64,000 nt of DNA from Schizochytrium sp. CCTCC M209059. Its lineage: Eukaryota; Sar; Bigyra; Thraustochytrida; Thraustochytriidae. A model generated the notes under the pieces. It was not told where the DNA came from. It saw only the letters and a program-made list of their open reading frames with translations, and made no database searches. Position 1 is the stretch's first letter; each line of letters starts with the position of its first letter. Both the position numbers and the translations under genes were made by a program. Positions 37,353-46,800 of the stretch are shown piece after piece. The stretch spans positions 72,153 to 136,152 of the forward strand of contig KN805423.1 of NCBI GenBank assembly GCA_000818945.1. Direction: 5' to 3'.

Positions 37353-38825
37353 ATGTTGAGGGCGGCGCGGGCGACGCTGGCAACGCTGCACTGTGCAGGC
37401 GTGGTGACGACGCGGGGAGCGCGCTTGGGCGGACCGCAGCAGCGACGACTCGCGGCAGAAGCTTCGGCCTCGGGACCTTTCTTTGGAGTGACATGGGCAA
37501 AGCTGTCGGCCGCGAGCGCGACGTCCTCGTGGCGCCGCGGCCTGAGCAGCAGCAGTAGCAGCAGCAGCGACGCTGCTGCAGAGAAACTCTTCGCAGAGGC
37601 TGCTGACCTGATGGCTCGCGGCTCGAGACCACGCGCCGCAGAGAAAAAATTGCGCGAGGCGGCAGAAAAAGGCCTCGTCGAGGCGCAGCGTGCTCTGGGC
37701 CAAAAGCTCCTTGCCGATAGCACTCTCGAAGAGGCCCAGCAAAAGAAGGAGGCCACAGAGTCTGGTGGGAAGAGCGACGTCTTGCAGGAAATGGTCCCCA
37801 CGCTCGATCATCGCGGAATCCCTACCGGCGGCTTGCGCAACGCGCAGGAGACCAAGCTTGAAATTGTCCGCATCCGTAATCTCAACCGGAAAAAGAAGAA
37901 GAAAGACCAATTGTCACCCGCTGAAAAGCGTCGAGAAGGCCTTGAATGGCTCTTTACGGCTGCAGGGGCAGGCAACACCGACGCCATGGTTATTCTCGGG
38001 AACGCATGGTTTCAAGACGACTCGCATCGCACCACGATGGAGCGCGCAATGGACATCACCTCGCATGATGCTCTCTCCTTTTACAAAGAGGCTGCCGAAG
38101 CGAATCCGCCACATCCGGACGCGCTGTACAATCTTGCCAATCTTTATTACGACGGTGTCCCCGAGCTTTTGCAGCCTGATGGCTCTGAAACGCTTCGACT
38201 TATGACCATTGCCGCCGAAACGTGCAAGGACAAAAGTGCAGAGTTCTGGCTCGGCAAGTACTTGATCGAAGGGGACGCTCGTATTGATCCTGCTTTCGAG
38301 GGGGGCGACATCGCGTCCGGCTGGGACTTTATTGCGCGCGCCGCAGGGCAGGGCCATACCCAAGCGCAGCTTTACGCAGCACAAATGCTCAGCGATGATC
38401 CCGACTTGTATTCGGCTGCCAAGGGGTACTTGGATGCGGCTGTCGCACAGAATGACGCCGAGGCGCTTTTCTATTGTGGATCATTGTATATGCAAGAAGA
38501 GGGGAGCTTGATGGGCAACAAGAGCGTCGACTATCAACGCGCGCTGCGATTCTTTGAGCGCGCCGCTGTTCAAGGTCACGCCGAGGCGGCGCTTAATGCG
38601 GGTGCGATGCATTACAATGGCTTGGGTACTCCGCGCGATCATCTCGAGGCGTATCGGGCGTATGAGCACGCAGCTAGTCTTGGCTCGTTGGATGCCTACA
38701 AAAACATTGCGAGCATGTACTTTCATGGGGAAGGTCCACTGGAAAAGGACGAGGCCGTTGCGCGCGACATTTTGCAGGCCGTGCGCGACATCGAGTCTCC
38801 TTCGCGTCCCGCAGACTCTAGTTAG
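37353..38825 (+). CDS. Sel1-like repeat protein, probably mitochondrial
   Basis: 490 residues. The N-terminus (about 1-60) is rich in Arg, Ala, Leu and Ser with few acidic residues, as in mitochondrial presequences. From about residue 75 the chain is a series of Sel1/TPR-like helical pairs, for example ALSFYKEAAEAN...ALYNLANLYYDGV, GWDFIARAAGQGHTQAQLY, ALRFFERAAVQGHAEAALNA and EAYRAYEHAASLGSLDAYKNI. Sel1-repeat proteins are adaptors; some mitochondrial members assist respiratory-complex assembly. Polyserine lies near residues 66-72. The specific role is not readable. Convergent with the 2OG-oxygenase-like gene. Confidence 0.85.
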   Translation: MLRAARATLATLHCAGVVTTRGARLGGPQQRRLAAEASASGPFFGVTWAKLSAASATSSWRRGLSSSSSSSSDAAAEKLFAEAADLMARGSRPRAAEKKLREAAEKGLVEAQRALGQKLLADSTLEEAQQKKEATESGGKSDVLQEMVPTLDHRGIPTGGLRNAQETKLEIVRIRNLNRKKKKKDQLSPAEKRREGLEWLFTAAGAGNTDAMVILGNAWFQDDSHRTTMERAMDITSHDALSFYKEAAEANPPHPDALYNLANLYYDGVPELLQPDGSETLRLMTIAAETCKDKSAEFWLGKYLIEGDARIDPAFEGGDIASGWDFIARAAGQGHTQAQLYAAQMLSDDPDLYSAAKGYLDAAVAQNDAEALFYCGSLYMQEEGSLMGNKSVDYQRALRFFERAAVQGHAEAALNAGAMHYNGLGTPRDHLEAYRAYEHAASLGSLDAYKNIASMYFHGEGPLEKDEAVARDILQAVRDIESPSRPADSS

Positions 38826-39341
38826 CTCGTTTGATCGTTTTCTCAAGGAACTCACTTGCTTAAGCGACAAGCATCCGTGAGCCGTGAGTGAGAGCATCTT
38901 GAGAGCTTCCGAGTTGCAAACGTACACGATCTGCCTAACGCAAGTGTCCTGCGCAGACAAGAACCGGAGATTTGGAAAGTAGGGCGAGGAAAAGGAGAGG
39001 TCCGGCGTCTTCTTTGCAAGATATCTACGTTGGCGCCAGCGTTGCCACCGTGGTCGCGTACGTCTTGCGAATGAGATGACTAGCTCGTTTGCTATGATAG
39101 TTACTTATTTTCTCCTTTGTATTCATTCGCAAGTGCGCTTGTTGACTCAAGAAAATTTAATGTGGGTCACTAATCAAATCAGGTCCGAACAAACTCCGTT
39201 TCTTGACAAATAAAAATCAAGGCGTCTGGCCAAGAGCAATTGATCGAAACATACCTACCTAGCTTTGTCACGAAACGTCTTGAAATAAAAAATAAGCATG
39301 TCGACTCAATCTCTCTCTCTTTCTAAATCAGGCGAAAGCTC
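38826..39341. other. Convergent 3' spacer
   Basis: 516 bp of AT-richer sequence between two stop codons, with several AATAAA-like stretches (for example near 39210 and 39285). No gene seen. Confidence 0.5.
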
Positions 39342-40229
39342 CTATTTTCGCGCGCGTGGTGCACGCTTTAGCTTCGCCTTGTACGCCTCTAATTTGCTAC
39401 GAAAAGCAGGATCAATGGCGGTTTGCGGCGATGATTTTGCCTTGGAGCCTGAAGAGGTGTCCGCAGTCGACGCTTTCGCATTCGCTGTAAGACGCTTTGT
39501 GTTCACGTGCACGTCTGGAAAATTATAAAAGACGCATGTGTAGCGGTCTCCCGTAAAAGGTGCGGTAAAGTGAGTCTCTTGTGCTCCGAAGAAAGAAAGC
39601 CAGCGTCTTCGGATGGAGTGCTTAACGAAGCCGCGACCAGCTTGCGCCTCGGCGACCGGGTCATTACCCGGAGCCTTGGCGGAGCGGGGCCCGACCATGA
39701 GCTCGCCGCCCTGGTAGTCGCCAAAGCCAATAATGTACGACATGCCGTGGTTTCCTCGATCCCTATGCGGCTTGCAGCGAAGGTTCTTGTTGATGGTGAT
39801 ATTGGTGAACTTGTGGTCCGGGTCGCGCTTCTTCATGAGTTCGCAGAGCAGACGAAAGAGTTCGGGGTTCTGCTCCGTCCAGTAGCTCGGACGGCGCTCC
39901 GGGTCCTTCATGTTCGGTCCGAGGATGAAGGACATGCAGTATGGCTTTCCCTTGGCGCACTTGGGCGCGTCGCCGGGGATGACGTTCTTGCGGGAAGTGT
40001 TGACGACCTCCGTCCACGCGACCTTTTCCAGCTCCGCCAGCACCGCGTCGTGGTCCTTCTGCGAGACCACCTCCGGCCCCGCCTCGCGGCGTGCCCTTTT
40101 CCCGCCGCCCCCCTGCCGGCGTCCCTCGCGCGTCGCGGTGCCTCCACCAGCACCGTCCTTGGCGCCGCCGCCTTCCGTCCGGGGTCTCTTCATCGTCTTC
40201 TTCTTCCTCGTCGCGCCCTCGCGCGCCAT
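39342..40229 (-). CDS. 2-oxoglutarate/Fe(II) dioxygenase-fold protein (possibly TET/JBP-like)
   Basis: 295 residues from the ATG at 40229. A basic, low-complexity N-terminus (1-55; KKKTMKRPR and KRARR could be nuclear-localisation signals) precedes a double-stranded-beta-helix oxygenase core. The iron ligands appear as H155-x-D157 in LRCKPHRDRGNHG and H220 in QETHFTAPFTGDRY, with R229 well placed for 2-oxoglutarate. DYQGGELMV follows the HxD as in the JBP/TET and prolyl-hydroxylase-related groups. The FTNITINKNLRCKPHRD run resembles the INxNxxxxxHxDxxN pattern of protist and fungal TET/JBP-like proteins. Substrate (nucleic-acid base or protein) is unresolved. Shares a 601-bp divergent region with the CBS protein. 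Confidence 0.75.
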   Translation of the reverse strand: MAREGATRKKKTMKRPRTEGGGAKDGAGGGTATREGRRQGGGGKRARREAGPEVVSQKDHDAVLAELEKVAWTEVVNTSRKNVIPGDAPKCAKGKPYCMSFILGPNMKDPERRPSYWTEQNPELFRLLCELMKKRDPDHKFTNITINKNLRCKPHRDRGNHGMSYIIGFGDYQGGELMVGPRSAKAPGNDPVAEAQAGRGFVKHSIRRRWLSFFGAQETHFTAPFTGDRYTCVFYNFPDVHVNTKRLTANAKASTADTSSGSKAKSSPQTAIDPAFRSKLEAYKAKLKRAPRARK

Positions 40230-40830
40230 CGTCCCCTCCGCCCCTGCCTGCCTGCCTGCCTGCCCGCCTGCCTCCGCGTCCCCGGCGTGCCGAGCGCGCC
40301 TTTCTCCCGCCGCCGAAGCCGCTCTGCTCGTCGCTCTCCGCGTGCAGCAGCGCCACCTCGTACTCGTCGCGTGAGAGCGGCAGGGTCCCCGATTTCGCGC
40401 GTTGCGCAGGCCCCCGAATCTGCTTCCTGGGCCGCTTCCCTTTGCGTGCTTCTTGCAGCTGCCTCAGAGCAAATACTAGATACGACGACAGACAGTCAGT
40501 CAGGCAGGCAGGCAGACAGACAGACAGGCGGGCGGCAGACCCGAACCTCCGCGCGCCCGACCCGCACGCGCAGAGCCGAGCGCGGAGAGCCGAGCCCCGC
40601 GCAGCGCAGCGCAGCCGAGCACGCGCGCGTCGCGCCCGCGAAGCCCACGCAGCCCCCGCGCGCAGGCGGGAGGGAGGGAGCGTAAGAAGAAGAAGCACGC
40701 CGCGCGCGCAGACTCGATCGAAACCGAGGCACGTCCCGGCGCAACAGCTGCAGGCGGCTAGCTAGCTGCAGCTGCTGCGCGCACGGGGAGCAGGAGCACC
40801 AGCAGGAGAAGAAGGAGCAGGGGCCGCAAG
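40230..40830. other. Divergent intergenic region (oxygenase / CBS protein)
   Basis: 601 bp, GC-rich, with GCCTGCCTGCC (40245-40275), CAGGCAGACAGACAG (40499-40530) and GGCTAGCTAGCTGCAGCTG (40756-40774). It must contain both promoters. No gene. Confidence 0.5.
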
Positions 40831-41937
40831 ATGGACCTCTTTTCGACGAAAAAGGTGGGGGACTTCCCTTTCGCGTCCAAGGCGATCGTGGAGGTGAAGA
40901 AGACGGATACGGTCGATGCCGCCTTCCGGCAACTCGTGCAACACAAGATCCTGTCGGCGCCCGTATACGACGATGAAGCTGGAAAGTACCTCGGGTTCTT
41001 TGACATTACCGACGCTCTTGCGCTCATCTACAGCGTAGATTTGCTCATCTCCGCCATCCCGGACTCCATGCTGAAAAAGTCCACTGCGCTGCGACTCGCG
41101 ACCTCGGGAAGCACGAGCCCGGACTGCACCGAGCTGCTGGTGGGCAGCATTTTTGACAGCGAAGAAGAAGACCAGGATCGCGTCGATGCTGGAGCCGCCT
41201 GGCACCCCGTTACCGAGGATGCGGAAATGCAAGAGGTGATGTCCCTCCTCGCGACCTCGACACGCCGCGTCCCCGTGATTGGCGAGGACGGCCGCATTAC
41301 CAAGATCATCTCCCAGTCACACGTTACCCATGTGCTCAACGAGCTGCTCAAAGAGATGGAAGCTAACGGCGAGGAGCTGCCCGAGGTCTTTTCCAAGACG
41401 CCCAAGAACTCGGGCGGCTTTGGGATGCGCGATGTCCTCACCGTGGAGTCCGAGACGCAACTGGCCAAGGACGCCTTTCGTCTGATTATTGAGAATGGCG
41501 TCAGCGCAGTTGGCGTTCTTGACGAGGAGGGAAAGCTGCTCAGCTCCATCACCACAAAAGATATTCGCCTCTTTGGCAGCATGGAGGAGGCTGCCTTGCA
41601 GCGTCTCACGGCCGAGCAGACGAAGCGAACGGACGGCGAAAAGCCTGTCAGCATTCAGGATGAGGCCGCCAAGGTCAAAGCGGGCGGTCGCGAGTCTCTC
41701 GCTCTCATGGACCTCAACTGCGGTGACTTTGTTTCCATGGTCGAGCTCACGGCCTCCAACAAGGAGGGCATCACGCGAGCTCCCGCCGTCGTCGTGCGCA
41801 TTGACACACCCATTCGCAAAATTATCAGCAAACTTGCGCTCACCAAGAAGCATCGCGTCTTTGTCTGTGACGAGTCGCGCACGCCTCTCGGCGTCGTCAG
41901 CGTCTCTGATATCGCCAAGCTCCTCATTTCAGGCTAG
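40831..41937 (+). CDS. Four-CBS-domain protein (AMPK gamma / SNF4-like)
   Basis: 368 residues made almost entirely of four CBS motifs: about 10-70 (FRQLVQHKILSAPVYDDEAG), 128-180 (MQEVMSLLATSTRRVPVIGE), 200-255 (MRDVLTVESETQLAKDAF, NGVSAVGVLDEEGKLLSSI) and 310-367 (ISKLALTKKHRVFVCDESRT, LGVVSVSDIAKLL). Four CBS motifs in about 330 residues is the layout of the AMP-kinase gamma subunit, whose Bateman modules bind AMP/ATP. Arrangement fits SNF4/AMPK gamma, but related plant-type CBS proteins have the same build. The ATG at 40831 follows a purine-rich leader. No intron. A (CT)n run lies just after the stop. Confidence 0.82.
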   Translation: MDLFSTKKVGDFPFASKAIVEVKKTDTVDAAFRQLVQHKILSAPVYDDEAGKYLGFFDITDALALIYSVDLLISAIPDSMLKKSTALRLATSGSTSPDCTELLVGSIFDSEEEDQDRVDAGAAWHPVTEDAEMQEVMSLLATSTRRVPVIGEDGRITKIISQSHVTHVLNELLKEMEANGEELPEVFSKTPKNSGGFGMRDVLTVESETQLAKDAFRLIIENGVSAVGVLDEEGKLLSSITTKDIRLFGSMEEAALQRLTAEQTKRTDGEKPVSIQDEAAKVKAGGRESLALMDLNCGDFVSMVELTASNKEGITRAPAVVVRIDTPIRKIISKLALTKKHRVFVCDESRTPLGVVSVSDIAKLLISG

Positions 41938-41966
41938 AGATTATCTGCAAACCTTTCGTTTTGCGT

Positions 41967-41998
<32 letters not shown>

Positions 41999-42360
41999 CT
42001 TTGTTTGTTTCTAGTTTTCTTGCTTATCTTGTTTCTTGATCAAAATGCAGTGCCAAATGCATTCACTTCGTCATTTTGCTATTGGAAAAAAGAAAGAAAA
42101 AAGTAAAATAGCCTCGTACATTCGAGTTTCGCACGAAAGCTTCGCCGTTGAGACTTCCTCGTTAGGCTCCGTGACTTCATCATCTGTACAGCCAAAGGCT
42201 GTGCAGCTAGCTAGCTACAAGTAAGACTTGATGAAAATTTGGGTCAAGCCACGAACGAACGTCGCGATGCAAAGATATTGCATGATCTGCGCAACCCATC
42301 TTGGCCCACCCAGGCTGGCGAAGTAAACGAAATTGCATTCACGAAAGCGCGAACCCAACG
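41938..42360. other. Spacer between CBS protein and ALG3
   Basis: 423 bp between tandem (+) genes. It contains (CT)n at 41970-41999 in the 3' flank of the CBS gene and a TAGC run (42204-42217). The ALG3 promoter must lie here. Confidence 0.5.
41970..41999. repeat. (CT)n dinucleotide repeat
   Basis: About 14 CT units, 33 bp after the CBS-protein stop. Confidence 0.97.
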
Positions 42361-43641
42361 ATGAGCTTTGTTGCACGGACACGCGCAGCGCTCGACGATG
42401 CGAGCACCAAATGGTGGTGGTGGACGCTGGCCGCTGCCGCGGACCTCGCGCTGAGCTTGGCCATTATTCGTTTCGTCCCATACACAGAGATCGACTTCAA
42501 AGCGTACATGCAGGAAGTGGAGGGCCCACTCCTGCACGACGAGTGGGATTACACCAAGCTAAGGGGAGACACGGGCCCGCTTGTGTACCCAGCAGGCTTT
42601 GTATGGATATACATGGCAATCCGTGAGCTCACGCGAGGCGGCATCGACCTTTTACCCGCACAAATCCTTTTTGCTGGGCTCCATGCCTTGCTCGTTTTCC
42701 TCGTCCTCGGAGCTATCTACTATCAGCCAGATGCCGCCAGAGACGCGCGCAGGGTCCCGTTCTGGGTTGGCCCGATGGTCGTTCTTTCTCGCCGCGTGCA
42801 CTCCATCTTTGTATTGCGACTCTTTAACGATGGTATCGCCATGGTCATCATGTACGCCGCCCTCTTTCTGTACGTCCGTCGCCGCTGGATTCTTGGAACC
42901 CTTCTCTTTAGTGCAGCTCTCAGCGTCAAGATGAACATTCTCCTTTTCGCGCCGGGTGTGGCAGTTCTGCTCCTCGAGTCAATCGGCCTCACTGCCTCTT
43001 TGGGTCATGCGGCGCTCTGTGTGGGTACCCAGGTCGCGGTTGCGTTTCCATTTTTACGTGCCAATGCCGCTGGCTACATGGATCGCGCCTTTGAGCTTGG
43101 GCGCGTCTTTATGTTCAAATGGACAGTCAACTTTAAGTTTCTCGATCCAGAAACCTTTGTACGTAAAGAACTCGCACTCGGACTCTTGTCTGCAACGCTT
43201 CTCACGTGGCTGGCTTTTGGTCAGCGTCATTTCGCGGCTTCACACAAGGACGGCCTTCTCGGTCTCGTTCGCTCAAGTCTTGCTTCTCCGATGCGCGCTC
43301 CACTCGTATCGACGCGTGTTCCCGCGCACGATTGGAAAATGCACGTGACAACAACACTGCTCACGAGCAATTTTATTGGCATCGCCTTTGCGCGGAGCAT
43401 GCACTACCAGTTTTACTCGTGGTATTTTCACTCGCTGGCCTTTCTCGCATACGCTAGCAGAGCCAATGTCGCTGTGGCCATTCTTGTATGCGTGACAATC
43501 GAAGTCTGCTACAACGTGTACCCGGCGACGCCATTGTCAAGTGGTCTCTTGCAGGCTACTCATTTCTTACTCTTACTCAGGCTCTGGATCAAGCCTCCGT
43601 TTCCTTTGCGAGATGAAGAATCTCGAGTCAAGAAGGCATAG
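42361..43641 (+). CDS. ALG3: ALG3 alpha-1,3-mannosyltransferase
   Basis: 426 residues from the ATG at 42361. Adds the first dolichyl-phosphate-linked mannose (alpha-1,3) to Man5GlcNAc2-PP-dolichol on the lumenal side of the ER during N-glycan precursor assembly. Family hallmarks: YTEIDFKAYMQEVE with the conserved acidic pair in the first lumenal loop, YTKLRGDTGPLVYPAGF, SRRVHSIFVLRLFND, SVKMNILLFAPG, FPFLRANAAGYMDRAFELGR, FMFKWTVNFKFLDPE, and near the end TSNFIGIAFARSMHYQFYSW. About ten hydrophobic segments fit the multi-spanning fold. Length is usual (about 430-460). The frame is open 60 bp upstream, but MSFVARTR is the first ATG and gives the expected N-terminus. Confidence 0.96.
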   Translation: MSFVARTRAALDDASTKWWWWTLAAAADLALSLAIIRFVPYTEIDFKAYMQEVEGPLLHDEWDYTKLRGDTGPLVYPAGFVWIYMAIRELTRGGIDLLPAQILFAGLHALLVFLVLGAIYYQPDAARDARRVPFWVGPMVVLSRRVHSIFVLRLFNDGIAMVIMYAALFLYVRRRWILGTLLFSAALSVKMNILLFAPGVAVLLLESIGLTASLGHAALCVGTQVAVAFPFLRANAAGYMDRAFELGRVFMFKWTVNFKFLDPETFVRKELALGLLSATLLTWLAFGQRHFAASHKDGLLGLVRSSLASPMRAPLVSTRVPAHDWKMHVTTTLLTSNFIGIAFARSMHYQFYSWYFHSLAFLAYASRANVAVAILVCVTIEVCYNVYPATPLSSGLLQATHFLLLLRLWIKPPFPLRDEESRVKKA

Positions 43642-43852
43642 AAACTAAAAGTACACAAGTCGAAAAGATGACAAATTTACAAAAACATTCGTTTGACTTT
43701 TCCATTTGAATTGTTTGATACTTTGAAACACACGACTCGATCTTGCCTAGTGCAAGTCATGACTATCGTCTTGGCCTTTGTCTTCAGATGCTCATTCTTT
43801 TCTCTTCTCTTCATTCTTCTTCCCCCAGAGACTCTTTACCCGTTCAACGTCC

Positions 43853-46800
43853 TCAGCAGTGCTCAACGCGCGGATCAGCCGTGTTCCGGCCAAAGTAGTC
43901 CTTGATGCTCTTTTGCTTAAGCTTGTGCTCGGGAAAGCTGGGCGCCTCGCTATCCGAGGCCAGAAAACCCCACTTGACACCCGTAGCGTGCAGTTCCTGC
44001 GCCAAAGATTGCAAGAACTGTACATCAAACGACTGCCCGTTGATCTCCGCAGTCAGGGAATCACGCGGCATCGCAGCCAATGCCGCAGCGGGAACCTCGT
44101 GGTTCTTCGTCTCAAGGAGATACGAAAGACAAATGCATCGGAGAAGCGGAGCATGCACAAGCTCGAGCTCCTGAAGGAGTACAAAGACAGTGTTCTCATC
44201 AACAAAGCCAATCAGCAAAGACTCGCAGAGAAGCTGCAAACCATCCAGGTTGTACTCATTGGCGACAACCAAGACCTCGAGCGTCACCGAGGGATCCTCC
44301 GAAAGCGCTGCGGTGATTTCCGGGTCCGTACCGCAGTACAAGTACCGCAAAAAGATTCGAAGCGCTTGCTGCGAAGCCGAAAAGCGTACCGTTGGTGCCG
44401 AAGCATCCTTCCAGCGTGCATTGGAGCCGAACTGCGCCTTAAAGTATGCGCAGCGAGCCGCGAGAATGACCTTGTGTGCCGCAAATCTTCCACGCAGAGA
44501 AAAGAGGCCCCCTGCCGGCTGATGAGAATGGCGGTCCGTCTTAATTCGCTTGGGAGAAATATGGCTCGAAAGATCTTGATCGAGGGCATCTCGGTGGCCG
44601 AGACTCATGGCCCCAAAGCCCTTGCTATCAATGACTGGCAAGATCGGCATCGAGGCAGGCCTTTCACAGGGAAGAAATGGCCCCGGCAAGGTACCAGTGA
44701 GTACCGCCGCAGCCGCAGCGCGCGGGCTGCGCGAGTACGCTCCAGTTTGCTGCTGGAACGCCGGGTCAAGGCAAACGTCAATGTCTGAAAAGTCTGGCAC
44801 GGCACTAATTGGCCCAAGACCTTTGCGGCGGCGCTGACTCTCCGTCACAGTTTCCGGAAGAAGTTTGCTGAGATCCCGAACCCAGGTAGACTCGCGCGCC
44901 TTGTCGCCAGTTGTCTCGCGAAAGGCGGGGTTCCGGGTTGCAATGCTCGGGCAAAGCTCGAGGCAAAAGCAGCACAGACGAGGCAGACTGACGTTGAGGG
45001 ACAGAGTCGCAAGACGATGCGCCACGTCTGCGTCACATCGAAGCACTTGTGCATGCTTGCGCACAGAATCAGTGTACAAGTACTCCATGAAGGCAAGCCA
45101 GACTTCGCGCGGGAAGGCCAGGTGCTCAGGAATGACAATGCGCATCTTTTGCGTCGCGGGGTACTCTTCCTCGGTGTTCTCATCTTCGTCATCCGTCATG
45201 GGATCCTCGCCAATTTCTGCAAAGGTCTTGGTGTGCACGGCCTCTGCACCCTTGCGGCGTTTCTGCGCACCGCGACTGAGCTTGCGCATTTTTTGATCAA
45301 CGAGCGCAGCAATCAAATCGCAGCGCGCACTCAGAATCGCTGCATGACCGGAAAAGTCCATGTACGCTGTGGTCGCCGTGGAGCGGCGGCCGGAGGGCCC
45401 ATTGCCCCCCATGAAAACGCCGCGCCCCGCGCCTTGGTTGGGCATCGACTTGACGCCCGCACGCGTACGAGCACGACCCGACTGACGACGTGAGGTCGGA
45501 TGCGCGACATCGGCGTACTTTTCTTCTTCGTCGCTAGAAGCGTCAGAAGAGAGACGGATTTGCTGTTGGCCCTCGGTCTCCATATACATTTCGCTTTGGT
45601 CCTCAGCGAGTGCAGTTTCCGTGGTACTATTGTCACTAATGGGTACGGAAACGACAATGTCGTAGGCGAGGCTCTGGCGCTTACCAGTGCTCCCGCGTAG
45701 AGAGGACGTATCAATGTTGGCCAGGAGATCATCGCACGAGCGCTTGCGACCACGGTTTTCACCGGCACCGACACCACTCTGGCGGAATTGCTGCTGCTGC
45801 TGCTGGATGCAACGGCTGAATTCTTCCTCCTCATCAGTATCCTCTGCAGCACAAGAGTCTGTATTGCGTTGTTTCGCAATGGGTCTCTGGTAGGTCGGCG
45901 CAGTGACGTTAGCCGCGAGGACGGTCTCAAAGAGAGCGCGCATTTCATGGCGAACACGCTGCTGCTCGCCAGCAACGCCAGCATACGGTGTGAGGACCAT
46001 TTGCCCGCGGCGGTTGCAAGGGGGAGTGAGGTTAAAGACAGCGCGCGCAGCCTGACGACGGACCTCAAGCGAGTGATGCGTGAGGACGATGCCGACAAGC
46101 ATGCGCAGCGCTCCGCCCTGAACAACGCGAGCAGGATGGCGGTTGGCCATGTTGGCAATGGCGCCAGCTGCATGCTTTTGCACCTCGTCGTTCTTTGAGA
46201 GCAGCAAGTTGATGAGCGGGTCAAGACCCCCTGCCTTGAGAATGGCCAGCTGGTTGTTGGCGTTGCCGGCAAGGGCAAAAATGGCGCGGGCAGACTGGCG
46301 CTGCACGGCCACGGTCGGGGAATGCAGCAGAGCAATGAGGGGTTCAAGTCCGCCCAAGGTAACAATCTTGTCCTTGTTCTCGCTACCAATGGCCATGTTG
46401 GCCAAAGCACCTGCAGCGTCGCGCTGAATATCCTCATTGCGAGACTTTGTGAGAAAGATGAGTGCCGGAAGACCGTTGTTGTCGGCAAGCTTCCGCTTGG
46501 AGAACTCTTTCGCGGTGAGCGTGAAGATGGCACGCGCGGCTTGGCGCTGCACGCGTGTGTCCGGCATGGAAGCAAGCTCGATGAGGCGCACGAGAGCACC
46601 AGAGTCAACCACGGGCCTCTTGTAGTCGTCCGTCATGGCAATGTTGCCGATTGCGCCTGCTGCATTGACTTGAACGTCAAAGTTCGCCGAGCGCAAAAGG
46701 TGTACAAGGGCAGCCAGACAGTTTTCCTCGAGAATGGCCTTGCGGTTTTCCACGTGTGCGGCGAGCGCAAAGAGGCAGCGAGCCACCTGGCGCTGGATCT

